Shown here: positions 8,912-14,636 of the stretch, one piece after another | Layout: the number at the start of each line of letters is the position of its first letter | Numbering within the stretch: the stretch's first letter is position 1 | DNA from: an uncultured Bacillota bacterium | GTDB taxonomy: Bacteria; Bacillota; Clostridia; Christensenellales; UBA1242 | Direction of reading: 5' to 3' | DNA: 17,954 nucleotides | Assembly (NCBI GenBank): GCA_947088415.1 | Contig: CAMUGK010000011.1 | Location: 1 to 17,954, forward strand | The notes under the pieces: generated by a model | What the model saw: only the letters and a program-made list of their open reading frames with translations | Databases searched by the model: none | Told to the model about the DNA's origin: nothing | Position numbers and translations under genes: made by a program

Positions 8912-9190
8912 TTATGCAAAGTAAGGGTAGTATTGTGGGTGTATTGACTTTATACCATACAAATGGCAAACCTGAGCAAAGTGGTCTTTATTTAGTATCT
9001 TGTAATATTTTCCGTCTTGTTCAATTACACCATTTACTAAAAGATTTTTTAATAGGCTTTCAGCAGTAGGATAGCCTATATGAAACAATCTTTGTAAGGT
9101 AGCAATTGAAACAACATTTAAAATATCTAAGGCTTTAAAAAACATTTCGCTCTTGTTAAGTTCGCTTTCTAAATCTTTAATTACTTTCAT
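8912..9190 (-). CDS. Small winged-helix protein resembling the FtsK gamma domain
   Basis: A 92-residue protein. Residues about 26-58, with 'ATLQRLFHIGYPTAESLL' and then 'NGVIEQDG', match the pattern of the FtsK/SpoIIIE gamma winged helix, which reads short oriented DNA motifs. No motor domain is attached, so this is a free-standing DNA-binding module. The start is supported by AAAGGAG nine bases upstream on the minus strand. It stands alone between the recombinase region and the ABC operon, with its own terminator. Roles could include control of element genes, partition, or assisting recombination; none is shown by the sequence. The fold call is fairly good and the function is unknown. Confidence 0.72.
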   Translation of the reverse strand: MKVIKDLESELNKSEMFFKALDILNVVSIATLQRLFHIGYPTAESLLKNLLVNGVIEQDGKYYKILNKDHFAQVCHLYGIKSIHPQYYPYFA

Positions 9191-9282
9191 TGTTATTTCT
9201 CCTTTAAATCTTTTCCTACTGCTTATGATAAATTAAGCCGTATTAATTATAAATAATAATAAAAAAAGAAATATTTTTAAAA

Positions 9283-9307
9283 TAAAAAAGACCTTTTGAA
9301 AGGTCTT
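9283..9307 (-). terminator. Terminator of the lipoprotein/ABC operon
   Basis: AAGACCTT (minus strand, 9307-9300) pairs with AAGGTCTT (9295-9288) around a 4-nt loop and is followed by a T-run. The permease stop codon (9306-9308) overlaps the stem. Confidence 0.85.
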
Positions 9308-10085
9308 AATACTCTCGTTTTCGTATTGATAAGAAACTCAATGGTAAACATAAAATCATAAAAGCAAAACTTGTAATTATACTTGATAAATAAACTCCAC
9401 TTGTTAAACTTGTAGTAGTTAGTAGACTGATTATTGCGGTTGGGAATAAGTAGTAAAAATTAAATGATTCAAGGAATTTTTGTCCTATAAACATTTGTAA
9501 TAGCATTAATATAACTGGTATAAACATTTGCATTAAAACATTTATAGTAATACTGCCACCACTTTTGCCTATTTTTGTTGCTATCGCGAATATAATTCCA
9601 TGGATTCCTACAACAATAATAAGTTGTATTAAGATATTAATAAATATTTTTCCACTAAAACCATCTACATTTTTTAATAATATAACACCAACTATAAATG
9701 CTAAAATGAAACAACTAAAAGTAACAACTAATGTATATAAAAAAGAAAGGATATATTTTGCAAAAAATACTTTTTCTCGTGAAAACCCTTTTGAATAAAC
9801 ATTTTTCATTATTCCATTCTTTCCATTTTCACTACAACAATAACTGCAAACAAAGACACTTAAAACTATAAAAAATAAAGGATAGCCCATAATTGGAGTA
9901 ATAGCAGAAAGTGTTAAATGAACAATCGTTTTAGTTTCGTTTGGGTCAAAAGATTCTGTAGCGGTCATTCCAAAATGTGTTGCTACAACACCTAAAATAG
10001 TAAATATTAAAAAGAATGCCAAGCAAATGTATGGAAAAGGACTTTTTATTAACTTTCTAAATTCAAATTTTAATAGTTTCTTCAT
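9306..10085 (-). CDS. ABC-2 type transporter permease (immunity/export type)
   Basis: A 259-residue integral membrane protein with about six hydrophobic segments, starting MKKLLKFEFRKLIKSP. It has the usual ABC-2 or LanE/BcrB layout: a basic cytoplasmic start, a first helix at about 18-38, and a short basic C-terminus. The ATG at 10085 lies one base after the TGA of the ATPase gene, so translation is probably coupled; AAAGGA is located within the end of the ATPase gene. An upstream in-frame ATG at 10127 inside the ATPase gene is less likely. It should pair with the ATPase encoded next to it to move a peptide, antibiotic or lipid. The substrate cannot be read from sequence. Confidence 0.85.
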   Translation of the reverse strand: MKKLLKFEFRKLIKSPFPYICLAFFLIFTILGVVATHFGMTATESFDPNETKTIVHLTLSAITPIMGYPLFFIVLSVFVCSYCCSENGKNGIMKNVYSKGFSREKVFFAKYILSFLYTLVVTFSCFILAFIVGVILLKNVDGFSGKIFINILIQLIIVVGIHGIIFAIATKIGKSGGSITINVLMQMFIPVILMLLQMFIGQKFLESFNFYYLFPTAIISLLTTTSLTSGVYLSSIITSFAFMILCLPLSFLSIRKREY

Positions 10086-10086
10086 C

Positions 10087-10980
10087 TCACACACCAATCC
10101 TTTCAATAAAGTAGTCTTCAAAATCACTTTGTGAATCTTTAATTTCTTTTACTAAAACACCATTTGAAATAAAGTCTTGTAAAAGTTTTGTTGTGTCCAA
10201 ATTATCGTGTGTGATGACAATTTCATTTTGATTGGTTTCAAACTTTAAGTCTTTGTATTTAGATTTTAATATTTCTACCGCTTTGTCAATATTATCTACT
10301 TTTACTAAAACTTGTTTTACGCATTGCTTTAAGAGTTCATCAGCTGAAATTTCTTCAATCAAATTTCCATTGTTGATTATGCCATATTTGGTGGCTATTT
10401 TAGACAACTCGTCTAATAAGTGACTTGCAATAAAAATTGTAATATTTCTTTCTTTATTTAACTTTATAAGTAGGTTACGAATATCTTTAATTCCAGCGGG
10501 GTCAAGTCCATTTATTGGCTCATCTAAAACAAGTAATTCGGGGTTACCAAGTAGTGCAATTGCAATTCCAAGCCTTTGTTTCATACCTAGTGAAAATACA
10601 CCTGCAACTTTCTTGCCAGTGTCTTCAAGCCCAACAAGTTTTAATAGGTCGTTTATTTCTTCATCAGTACCACCATAAAGAATTGAAAACCTTTTTAAGT
10701 TTTCATAAGCGGTGCAATTTTTAAAAAGTCCAGGTGCTTCAATAAGAGAACCAATTCTTGCTCGTTCTTTGCTTAGGTCAGTATTTCCAAACAATTTAAT
10801 CTCGCCACTTGTTGGAAATGCAAGACCTAAAACAAGTCTCATAAGGGTTGTTTTTCCAGCACCATTTTTACCTATAAAGCCATATATGTCGCCTTTGGCA
10901 ATATGTAAGTTAACATTGTCTACAACATTTTTACCGCCGTATCTTTTTGTTAAATCTTTTGTCTCTAAAATGTACTCCAT
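10087..10980 (-). CDS. ABC transporter ATP-binding protein (BcrA/LanF-like)
   Basis: A 297-residue ATPase. Walker A GKNGAGKT is at 37-44, the signature SLGMKQ at about 130, Walker B LLVLDE at 149-154, and the switch His in ASH at 187. The short C-terminal domain after about 215 is typical of the BcrA/LanF group, which gives resistance or self-immunity to peptide antibiotics. It lies 15 bases downstream of the lipoprotein gene and is coupled to the permease, so the three form one operon. The ribosome site is weak (GGGG about five bases before ATG), suggesting coupling or lower expression than the lipoprotein. The biochemical role is secure; the substrate is inferred only by class. Confidence 0.92.
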   Translation of the reverse strand: MEYILETKDLTKRYGGKNVVDNVNLHIAKGDIYGFIGKNGAGKTTLMRLVLGLAFPTSGEIKLFGNTDLSKERARIGSLIEAPGLFKNCTAYENLKRFSILYGGTDEEINDLLKLVGLEDTGKKVAGVFSLGMKQRLGIAIALLGNPELLVLDEPINGLDPAGIKDIRNLLIKLNKERNITIFIASHLLDELSKIATKYGIINNGNLIEEISADELLKQCVKQVLVKVDNIDKAVEILKSKYKDLKFETNQNEIVITHDNLDTTKLLQDFISNGVLVKEIKDSQSDFEDYFIERIGV

Positions 10981-10995
10981 AAAAACCCCATATCA

Positions 10996-11823
10996 TTAAT
11001 TTTGATAATCGTTAATATCAAACCAGTTCGGTGCAGTAATTTCTTGATTGTATTTTATCACTGTCATTTTTCCATACGATTTACCCATGGTCACAATTTC
11101 TTGCTCTGGGTCAGGTATTTCATATTCCATACTCATTTCTACTTTTGTAATCATATTGTGATTGTCAAAATATACAATAGCATTTACACCTTGATAAGTA
11201 TTTGACATAGGCATTGTAAAAGTATAACCATTATCAATGCTAGTTTTAGTTACATTGCCATTATACATAGTCGTAAATGCTTCATCAGTAAATAATGTTT
11301 CAACCATGTCGCAATAACTTTGAACAAATATATTAAGAGGATTCATAAAAACCATATTTCCACTTAGTTTTTCGCCATTGATGTTATAATATAAATTTTC
11401 GCCATCATTATAAACTTTTGCATCTTCGGTATCTTTATTAGGGTCATCACTCAAACTTAAACAATCTAAGACATATTCATTCCAGTTACCACCAGTATAG
11501 TCGGCTACTAATCGTGAAGGAATTTCAATAACTTTATTATCTTCATAATAAGTTACACTTGCTTCTACATTAAAGTCTATTTTTCCAAATTTTAAAAGTA
11601 TACTTCTATTGCTTTGTTGCTCGTTACCATAAGTCATAGCCATTGCTTGTACTTGTTGCTCGTCTATCTTTAAAGCATTTATGATTGTTGTTTTTGCTTC
11701 TGCAAGTGTGATTGTTGTTTGATTCTCTGGTGGATTATCTTCTTTATGTCCACAACCTACAAACGCAAAACAACCGACAACAAGTAATAATGCCATACAC
11801 ACAATTGATTTTAACTTTTTCAT
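10996..11823 (-). CDS. Predicted lipoprotein, first gene of the ABC operon
   Basis: A 275-residue secreted lipoprotein. The basic start MKKLKS and a hydrophobic core end in the lipobox FVGC, with lipidation predicted at C24. The mature protein begins GHKEDNPPE and is acidic and soluble. It has beta-rich segments with repeated Tyr/Asn motifs such as 'YNINGEKLSGNM', loosely recalling bacterial lipid-carrier or immunity lipoproteins, but I recognise no family with confidence. The start at 11823 follows AGGAG by eight bases; an earlier in-frame ATG at 11877 lies upstream of the -10 and can be excluded. Position as first gene of a lipoprotein-ATPase-permease operon suggests a sensor, substrate binder or LanI-like immunity protein. 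That role is inference. Confidence 0.8.
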   Translation of the reverse strand: MKKLKSIVCMALLLVVGCFAFVGCGHKEDNPPENQTTITLAEAKTTIINALKIDEQQVQAMAMTYGNEQQSNRSILLKFGKIDFNVEASVTYYEDNKVIEIPSRLVADYTGGNWNEYVLDCLSLSDDPNKDTEDAKVYNDGENLYYNINGEKLSGNMVFMNPLNIFVQSYCDMVETLFTDEAFTTMYNGNVTKTSIDNGYTFTMPMSNTYQGVNAIVYFDNHNMITKVEMSMEYEIPDPEQEIVTMGKSYGKMTVIKYNQEITAPNWFDINDYQN

Positions 11824-11847
11824 AAAAAATACTCCTTTAACAAGAGT

Positions 11848-11877
11848 ATTATAATATAAAACACCAAACGAAGTCAA
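11848..11877 (-). promoter_or_regulatory. Promoter of the lipoprotein/ABC operon
   Basis: TTGACT (11877-11872) and TATAAT (11853-11848) are separated by 18 bp, near consensus. It lies between the divergent regulator gene and the operon and overlaps the ACACCA half-site described separately. Confidence 0.82.
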
Positions 11878-11910
11878 CTATTTTGTATACAACACCACAT
11901 AATTTGGTGT
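11861..11910. promoter_or_regulatory. Candidate operator: three ACACCA/TGGTGT half-sites
   Basis: ACACCA occurs at 11861-11866, inside the spacer of the operon promoter, and again at 11892-11897. TGGTGT occurs at 11905-11910. The last two form an inverted repeat with a 7-bp gap, and 11861-11868 with 11903-11910 form a longer 8-bp pair. Placement over the promoter and beside a divergent XRE gene fits repressor sites that could be looped together. Confidence 0.5.
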
Positions 11911-11990
11911 GATACTTTAATTTTGAAAGTCCATTGTCTCGCAAGAAATAGCACTTTTGCCTTAAAATATTACATAGGAAAGGTGTTAAA

Positions 11991-12296
11991 ATGGATAAAC
12001 AAGAAATAATAACTAGAATAAAAATAATTAGAAATCGTGCTAATTTATCTGCAAGGTCGCTATCTATTGCAATAGGAATGAACGAATGGTATATAAGCAG
12101 ACTAGAATCTAAAAAACAAGGCTTTTTGCCTAGTATGGAAGTATTTTTAAAAATTATGGAAGAATGTGGTTGTACACCACAAGAATTTTTTCATTATGAT
12201 ATTACACAATATAAGAAAGACGAAGAAATTATAAACTTATTACAAAAAGCGAATGACGAAAAGAAATCGGCTATAATATCGTTGCTTAAAAACTAA
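11991..12296 (+). CDS. XRE-family transcriptional regulator
   Basis: A 101-residue protein with a Cro/C1-type helix-turn-helix at about residues 7-62. 'SARSLSIAIGMNEWYISRLE' forms the HTH, and 'PSMEVFLKIMEECGCTPQEFF' is the usual closing helix. The C-terminal 30 residues look like a helical dimerisation tail. The start is supported by GGAAAGGTG just upstream. It is divergent from the lipoprotein/ABC operon across a 167-bp region holding inverted repeats, so it most likely controls that operon and perhaps itself. Its 3' end overlaps by three bases the end of a convergent 59-codon gene. Confidence 0.85.
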   Translation: MDKQEIITRIKIIRNRANLSARSLSIAIGMNEWYISRLESKKQGFLPSMEVFLKIMEECGCTPQEFFHYDITQYKKDEEIINLLQKANDEKKSAIISLLKN

Positions 12297-12472
12297 TTGA
12301 GCAAATTTGATATATCTTCTACAACATTATCTTTAACTAAACCCATAATAACTGCTTTATAACCTCGCTTATTCATTTCGTACTGTATAATCTTCATAAG
12401 TTCAACAACATCATTTTCAAACGAATGTCCTTTTGTTTCACAAGCAAATAGTTTATTTTTATTTTCAAACAT
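12293..12472 (-). CDS. Small hypothetical protein, 59 residues
   Basis: ATG 12472 follows GAGGT by eight bases, and the frame is open for 59 codons to TAG at 12293-12295. The product begins MFENKNKLFACETKGHSF and continues with an amphipathic stretch, 'VVELMKIIQYEMNKRGYKA'. It has mixed alpha/beta character without membrane segments. I do not recognise it. It is convergent with the XRE regulator, sharing three bases, and lies downstream of the Rep gene on the same strand, separated from it by the Rep terminator. The residue mix is protein-like, so it is probably real. Confidence 0.6.
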   Translation of the reverse strand: MFENKNKLFACETKGHSFENDVVELMKIIQYEMNKRGYKAVIMGLVKDNVVEDISNLLN

Positions 12473-12531
12473 AATTTTTACCTCATTTTATATCAAAGTA
12501 GAATTATTACATTACAATAAATTTAGCCAAG

Positions 12532-12559
12532 AAAAAAGACAAGTTATAAAAAACTTGTC
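12532..12559 (-). terminator. Terminator of the Rep gene
   Basis: On the minus strand GACAAGTT (12559-12552) pairs with AACTTGTC (12545-12538) around a 6-nt A/T loop and is followed by six T (12537-12532). It is seven bases after the Rep stop. Confidence 0.88.
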
Positions 12560-12566
12560 TCTCTTT

Positions 12567-13421
12567 TTAAATATTATCTATTATGTCAGCGTCATGTATA
12601 TACACTTTATCTAAACAATATTTGTCCTTATCGTAATAATGCCCATCATAGAAAACTTGTCCATTTGTAGATTTAACTTCATTCATAAAAGAATTATATT
12701 GCTCTTCTGTCCAATTCATTTTATATGACATTTCTTTTTTCTCTTTTAGCAGATTTTTACTAAAAACAATAAACCTTGCATTTGAAGGGTATTTAGTAAG
12801 ATATAGGTTATCTTGTTGAAGATTAGAAGTTTTAAATAAAGTTATATACTCAATAACACCAACCTCACGATTTTTAATTCCATTTTTGACGTCTACATGA
12901 CCATATTGCCAATGTTCTTTTAGCCAATCTCTATTTAAAACTGGTGCTTTGTCTTTGAAGATAACAATTATATGTATATGATAATTATTGGTCCCATTTT
13001 GATAATGTTCTATTGTTCTAATATAATTAATACCCTCATATTCATTCTTTAACTTATTAATGAAAGATTTACACCTTGCAACAATTTCTTTCCATGTCAT
13101 TTCTTCATTTGTGCCGAGTGTTAAAAACTTCATTTTGTCATATTGTAAGTCTAAGCCAAACAACATTTTTCTTGCTCTCTTTAAAGTCCTTTTATATTCC
13201 CTTGTCGGTGTATATTCGCTCTTAAATACTTTACTCTTACCTAATGTCCAAGGGCAAACATAATTACCACTTCTATTTGGGTTGAAAGGGTGTACATTTA
13301 TAGCCACCTTATTTGAAAACACTTCAACCTCAAAACTTTTTTCTCTTGGTGTTTTCTCCAAGTTTTCAACAATTGTGCCAACCACTTCTTGTGGCACGAA
13401 AGCATTTTCTAAATGTTCCAT
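12567..13421 (-). CDS. HUH-type rolling-circle replication initiator (Rep)
   Basis: A 284-residue protein with the three motifs of an HUH endonuclease. Motif I is KFLTLGT (98-104). Motif II is NNYHIHII, with metal ligands H148 and H150. Motif III, YLTKYPSN, gives Y207 as the likely nicking tyrosine and K210; Y192 in EYITLFK is an alternative. Such enzymes nick an origin and start rolling-circle replication of small plasmids and phages. The start is supported by AAAGGAG nine bases upstream. The gene is divergent from an HTH gene, and the 126 bp between them is a candidate origin region. A Rep on an integrative element implies replication after excision. Whether it can also act as a relaxase is open. 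Confidence 0.82.
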   Translation of the reverse strand: MEHLENAFVPQEVVGTIVENLEKTPREKSFEVEVFSNKVAINVHPFNPNRSGNYVCPWTLGKSKVFKSEYTPTREYKRTLKRARKMLFGLDLQYDKMKFLTLGTNEEMTWKEIVARCKSFINKLKNEYEGINYIRTIEHYQNGTNNYHIHIIVIFKDKAPVLNRDWLKEHWQYGHVDVKNGIKNREVGVIEYITLFKTSNLQQDNLYLTKYPSNARFIVFSKNLLKEKKEMSYKMNWTEEQYNSFMNEVKSTNGQVFYDGHYYDKDKYCLDKVYIHDADIIDNI

Positions 13422-13493
13422 ATTTTTTTTCTCCTTTATTAAATTTTTTCACCGCATATGGAGGGGTGATATTTGATTTAATAGGGTATAAAC

Positions 13494-13522
13494 TTGCACA
13501 GTTTAAAAAAATATGCTAAAAT
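13494..13522 (+). promoter_or_regulatory. Promoter of the HTH gene at 13548
   Basis: TTGCAC (13494-13499), a 17-bp spacer and TAAAAT (13517-13522) preceded by TGC give an extended -10 promoter 26 bases before the chosen ATG. It lies in the 126-bp region between divergent rep and HTH genes, which also carries CACC/GGTG arms near 13451-13469 that could belong to an origin or operator. Confidence 0.65.
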
Positions 13523-13547
13523 ATTTTTAATAAAAGGAAAATTACTT

Positions 13548-14030
13548 ATGAAAATAGTTCAAATCACTCATTCAAAGTCTGGCAAAATAGGAACGCATTA
13601 TACAAAAGGACCAACCGACTACTTTACCGTATGGAGAACAAAAGAACAACAAGAGGAGTATAAAGATATGTATTTAAATTACAACAACTATTGTTTAAGC
13701 AATACAAGCACAAAAGAAAAAACAGAGAAAGATATATTAAAAGAGGTATTTCCTAATCAATTAAAAAAAGTGTTAAATAAAATATATTCCAAATGGAATC
13801 CATATTGGGTATGTTCTCAATCATATATACAAAGGTCAAGTATGACAAGAATATTACAAGGGGAAATTTTGCCTAACATTATTACCTTTGTTAGATTATT
13901 AGTTTTCATTAACAATCATTTAGATAACTTTAATATTTACTTTTTATTTTCTCCAAAGGCAGAGATGTTTAAAGAAGATAATTTTAAAGCAAGAGAAATA
14001 GAAGATGTCTTACAATACTTTGAATATTAA
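13548..14030 (+). CDS. Element protein with C-terminal XRE-like helix-turn-helix
   Basis: A 160-residue protein starting MKIVQITHSK. The N-terminal 90 residues are polar and unrecognised. Residues about 94-130, with 'SQSYIQRSSMTRILQGEIL' followed by Pro and 'FVRLLVFIN', match an XRE helix-turn-helix. ATG 13548 follows AAAGGAAAA and lies downstream of an extended -10 promoter; the longer in-frame start at 13494 falls in the -35 and is unlikely. The gene is divergent from rep and followed by a good terminator. A copy-number or rep regulator would fit. The DNA-binding call is moderate and the target is inferred. Confidence 0.68.
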   Translation: MKIVQITHSKSGKIGTHYTKGPTDYFTVWRTKEQQEEYKDMYLNYNNYCLSNTSTKEKTEKDILKEVFPNQLKKVLNKIYSKWNPYWVCSQSYIQRSSMTRILQGEILPNIITFVRLLVFINNHLDNFNIYFLFSPKAEMFKEDNFKAREIEDVLQYFEY

Positions 14031-14040
14031 TAAAATAAAA

Positions 14041-14075
14041 ATACTATCTCCTTATTTACGAGATAGTATTTATTT
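14041..14075 (+). terminator. Terminator after the HTH gene
   Basis: A ten-base perfect stem, ATACTATCTC (14041-14050) with GAGATAGTAT (14060-14069), is followed by a T-rich stretch. It begins 10 bases after the stop at 14030. Confidence 0.85.
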
Positions 14076-14127
14076 CTTTCTTTATCTTCCTTTACTTATT
14101 ACTTTATCTTACATTATCTTTCAAATG

Positions 14128-14147
14128 AAGAATACGAGAAGAATACG
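14128..14147. repeat. Tandem 11-bp-period direct repeat
   Basis: AAGAATACG occurs at 14128-14136 and 14139-14147, one helical turn apart, in the otherwise non-coding stretch 14076-14182. Two copies on the same DNA face could bind a recombination accessory factor or act as iterons. With only two copies the call is tentative. Confidence 0.4.
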
Positions 14148-14182
14148 TTAATTATTAATATTATTTTTATTTTATTATATTA

Positions 14183-14390
14183 TTAAAATAAATAAGACTT
14201 CCTTGTCGCTCCATTCTCTGCACATTTTACATTTAACAATTTAGACTTTTCAACCTCTTTACGACATACAAAGAAACCCCATAATCGTTGTTTATTTGTA
14301 AGCATTATATCACGATTTTTGAGGCTACTTGTTTTATATCTTTTATTATTACATTTCCCGAATATAGTTTCACGGGAAATTATGTTTGGT
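14183..14390 (-). other. Circular-form extension of the recombinase reading frame (67 codons)
   Basis: On the minus strand the frame that reads GGT-GCA-CCA at the right attachment core stays open from there to TAA at 14183-14185. The recombinase reads the same core in the same frame at the left end. If the element closes into a circle by exchange in this core, the recombinase continues ...GAP-NIISRETIFGK... for 67 residues to ...GATRKSYLF, instead of ending KKAYLKR. The segment is basic, with three Cys and a 'RLWGFFVCRKEVEK' stretch. In DNA of about 70-75% AT an open run this long would be expected by chance well under 1% of the time. It has no start of its own, since the in-frame ATG lies inside tRNA-Arg. 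Whether the extension is translated is inference. Confidence 0.55.
14353..14380. repeat. 8-bp inverted repeat beside the right attachment core
   Basis: ATTTCCCG (14353-14360) and CGGGAAAT (14373-14380) are perfect arms around a 12-bp loop, five bases from the core. It follows tRNA-Arg on the minus strand but lacks a T-run, so it is a poor terminator. It may be a recombinase arm or a structure at the tRNA 3' trailer. Confidence 0.5.
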
Positions 14391-14396
14391 GCACCA
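14385..14396. repeat. Right attachment site, tRNA-Arg 3' end
   Basis: The second copy of TTTGGTGCACCA. On the minus strand it supplies the last acceptor-stem bases, discriminator and CCA of tRNA-Arg. Insertion therefore leaves the tRNA sequence intact. Confidence 0.78.
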
Positions 14397-14463
14397 CGAA
14401 AGACTCTAACTTTCAACCCTCAGTTCCGAAGACTGATGCTCTATACAATTGAGCTAGTGGTGC
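14387..14463 (-). tRNA. tRNA-Arg (anticodon UCG), with altered elbow bases
   Basis: A complete cloverleaf on the minus strand: acceptor GCACCAC/GTGGTGC, T8-A9, D stem GCTC/GAGC, anticodon stem TCAGT/ACTGA with loop CTTCGGA (anticodon TCG), a five-base variable loop, T stem GAAAG/CTTTC, discriminator A and encoded CCA. It would read CGA and probably other CGN codons. The D loop AATTGTATA has T at position 19 and the T loop TTAGAGT has A at 56, so the nearly universal G19-C56 tertiary pair becomes U19-A56. It is the integration target of the element, which now lies directly downstream. Its probable original terminator is at 6577-6612. Confidence 0.93.
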
Positions 14464-14475
14464 AAGTGCGAATAT

Positions 14476-14503
14476 ATTATATCAAAAAAATATATTTTTG
14501 CAA
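14476..14503 (-). promoter_or_regulatory. Promoter of tRNA-Arg
   Basis: On the minus strand TTGCAA (14503-14498), a 16-bp spacer and TATAAT (14481-14476) with TGA just before it form a good extended -10 promoter. The start would be close to the tRNA 5' end at 14463. Confidence 0.78.
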
Positions 14504-14636
14504 AGATAAAATCTGATAATTTTCAAAAATCTTGATGTTTTTATTGGTTTTTTGATGAATTTATCAAAAATTTGTTAAATTATTTTGTTTTTTTATTGTT
14601 TTAGTATATTATATAATTAAATATTATGGAGGTTTT

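Larger units (their letters stand above)
6610..14396. mobile_element. Integrative element with serine recombinase and HUH Rep, inserted at the tRNA-Arg 3' end
   Basis: The element is bounded by a 12-bp direct repeat. One copy is inside the 3' end of the recombinase gene and the other is the 3' end of an intact tRNA-Arg. The unit length is about 7.8 kb. Contents in order are: serine recombinase, broken small ORF, FtsK-gamma-like protein, ABC permease and ATPase, lipoprotein, XRE regulator, 59-residue small protein, HUH Rep and an HTH protein. No T4SS genes and no dedicated relaxase are visible. Rejoining the flanks recreates a tRNA followed directly by a terminator. The best description is an integrative plasmid-like element that can probably excise and replicate as a circle, carrying a transporter cargo. 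Confidence 0.8.

Noticed and set aside
10712..10999. Plus-strand ORFs across the ABC operon
   Set aside because: They are complements of clear ATPase, permease and lipoprotein coding sequence and lack ribosome sites.
14183..14416. Independent 77-codon gene on the minus strand
   Set aside because: Its only ATG falls inside tRNA-Arg and it has no ribosome site. It is better read as the open frame that would extend the recombinase in the circular element.
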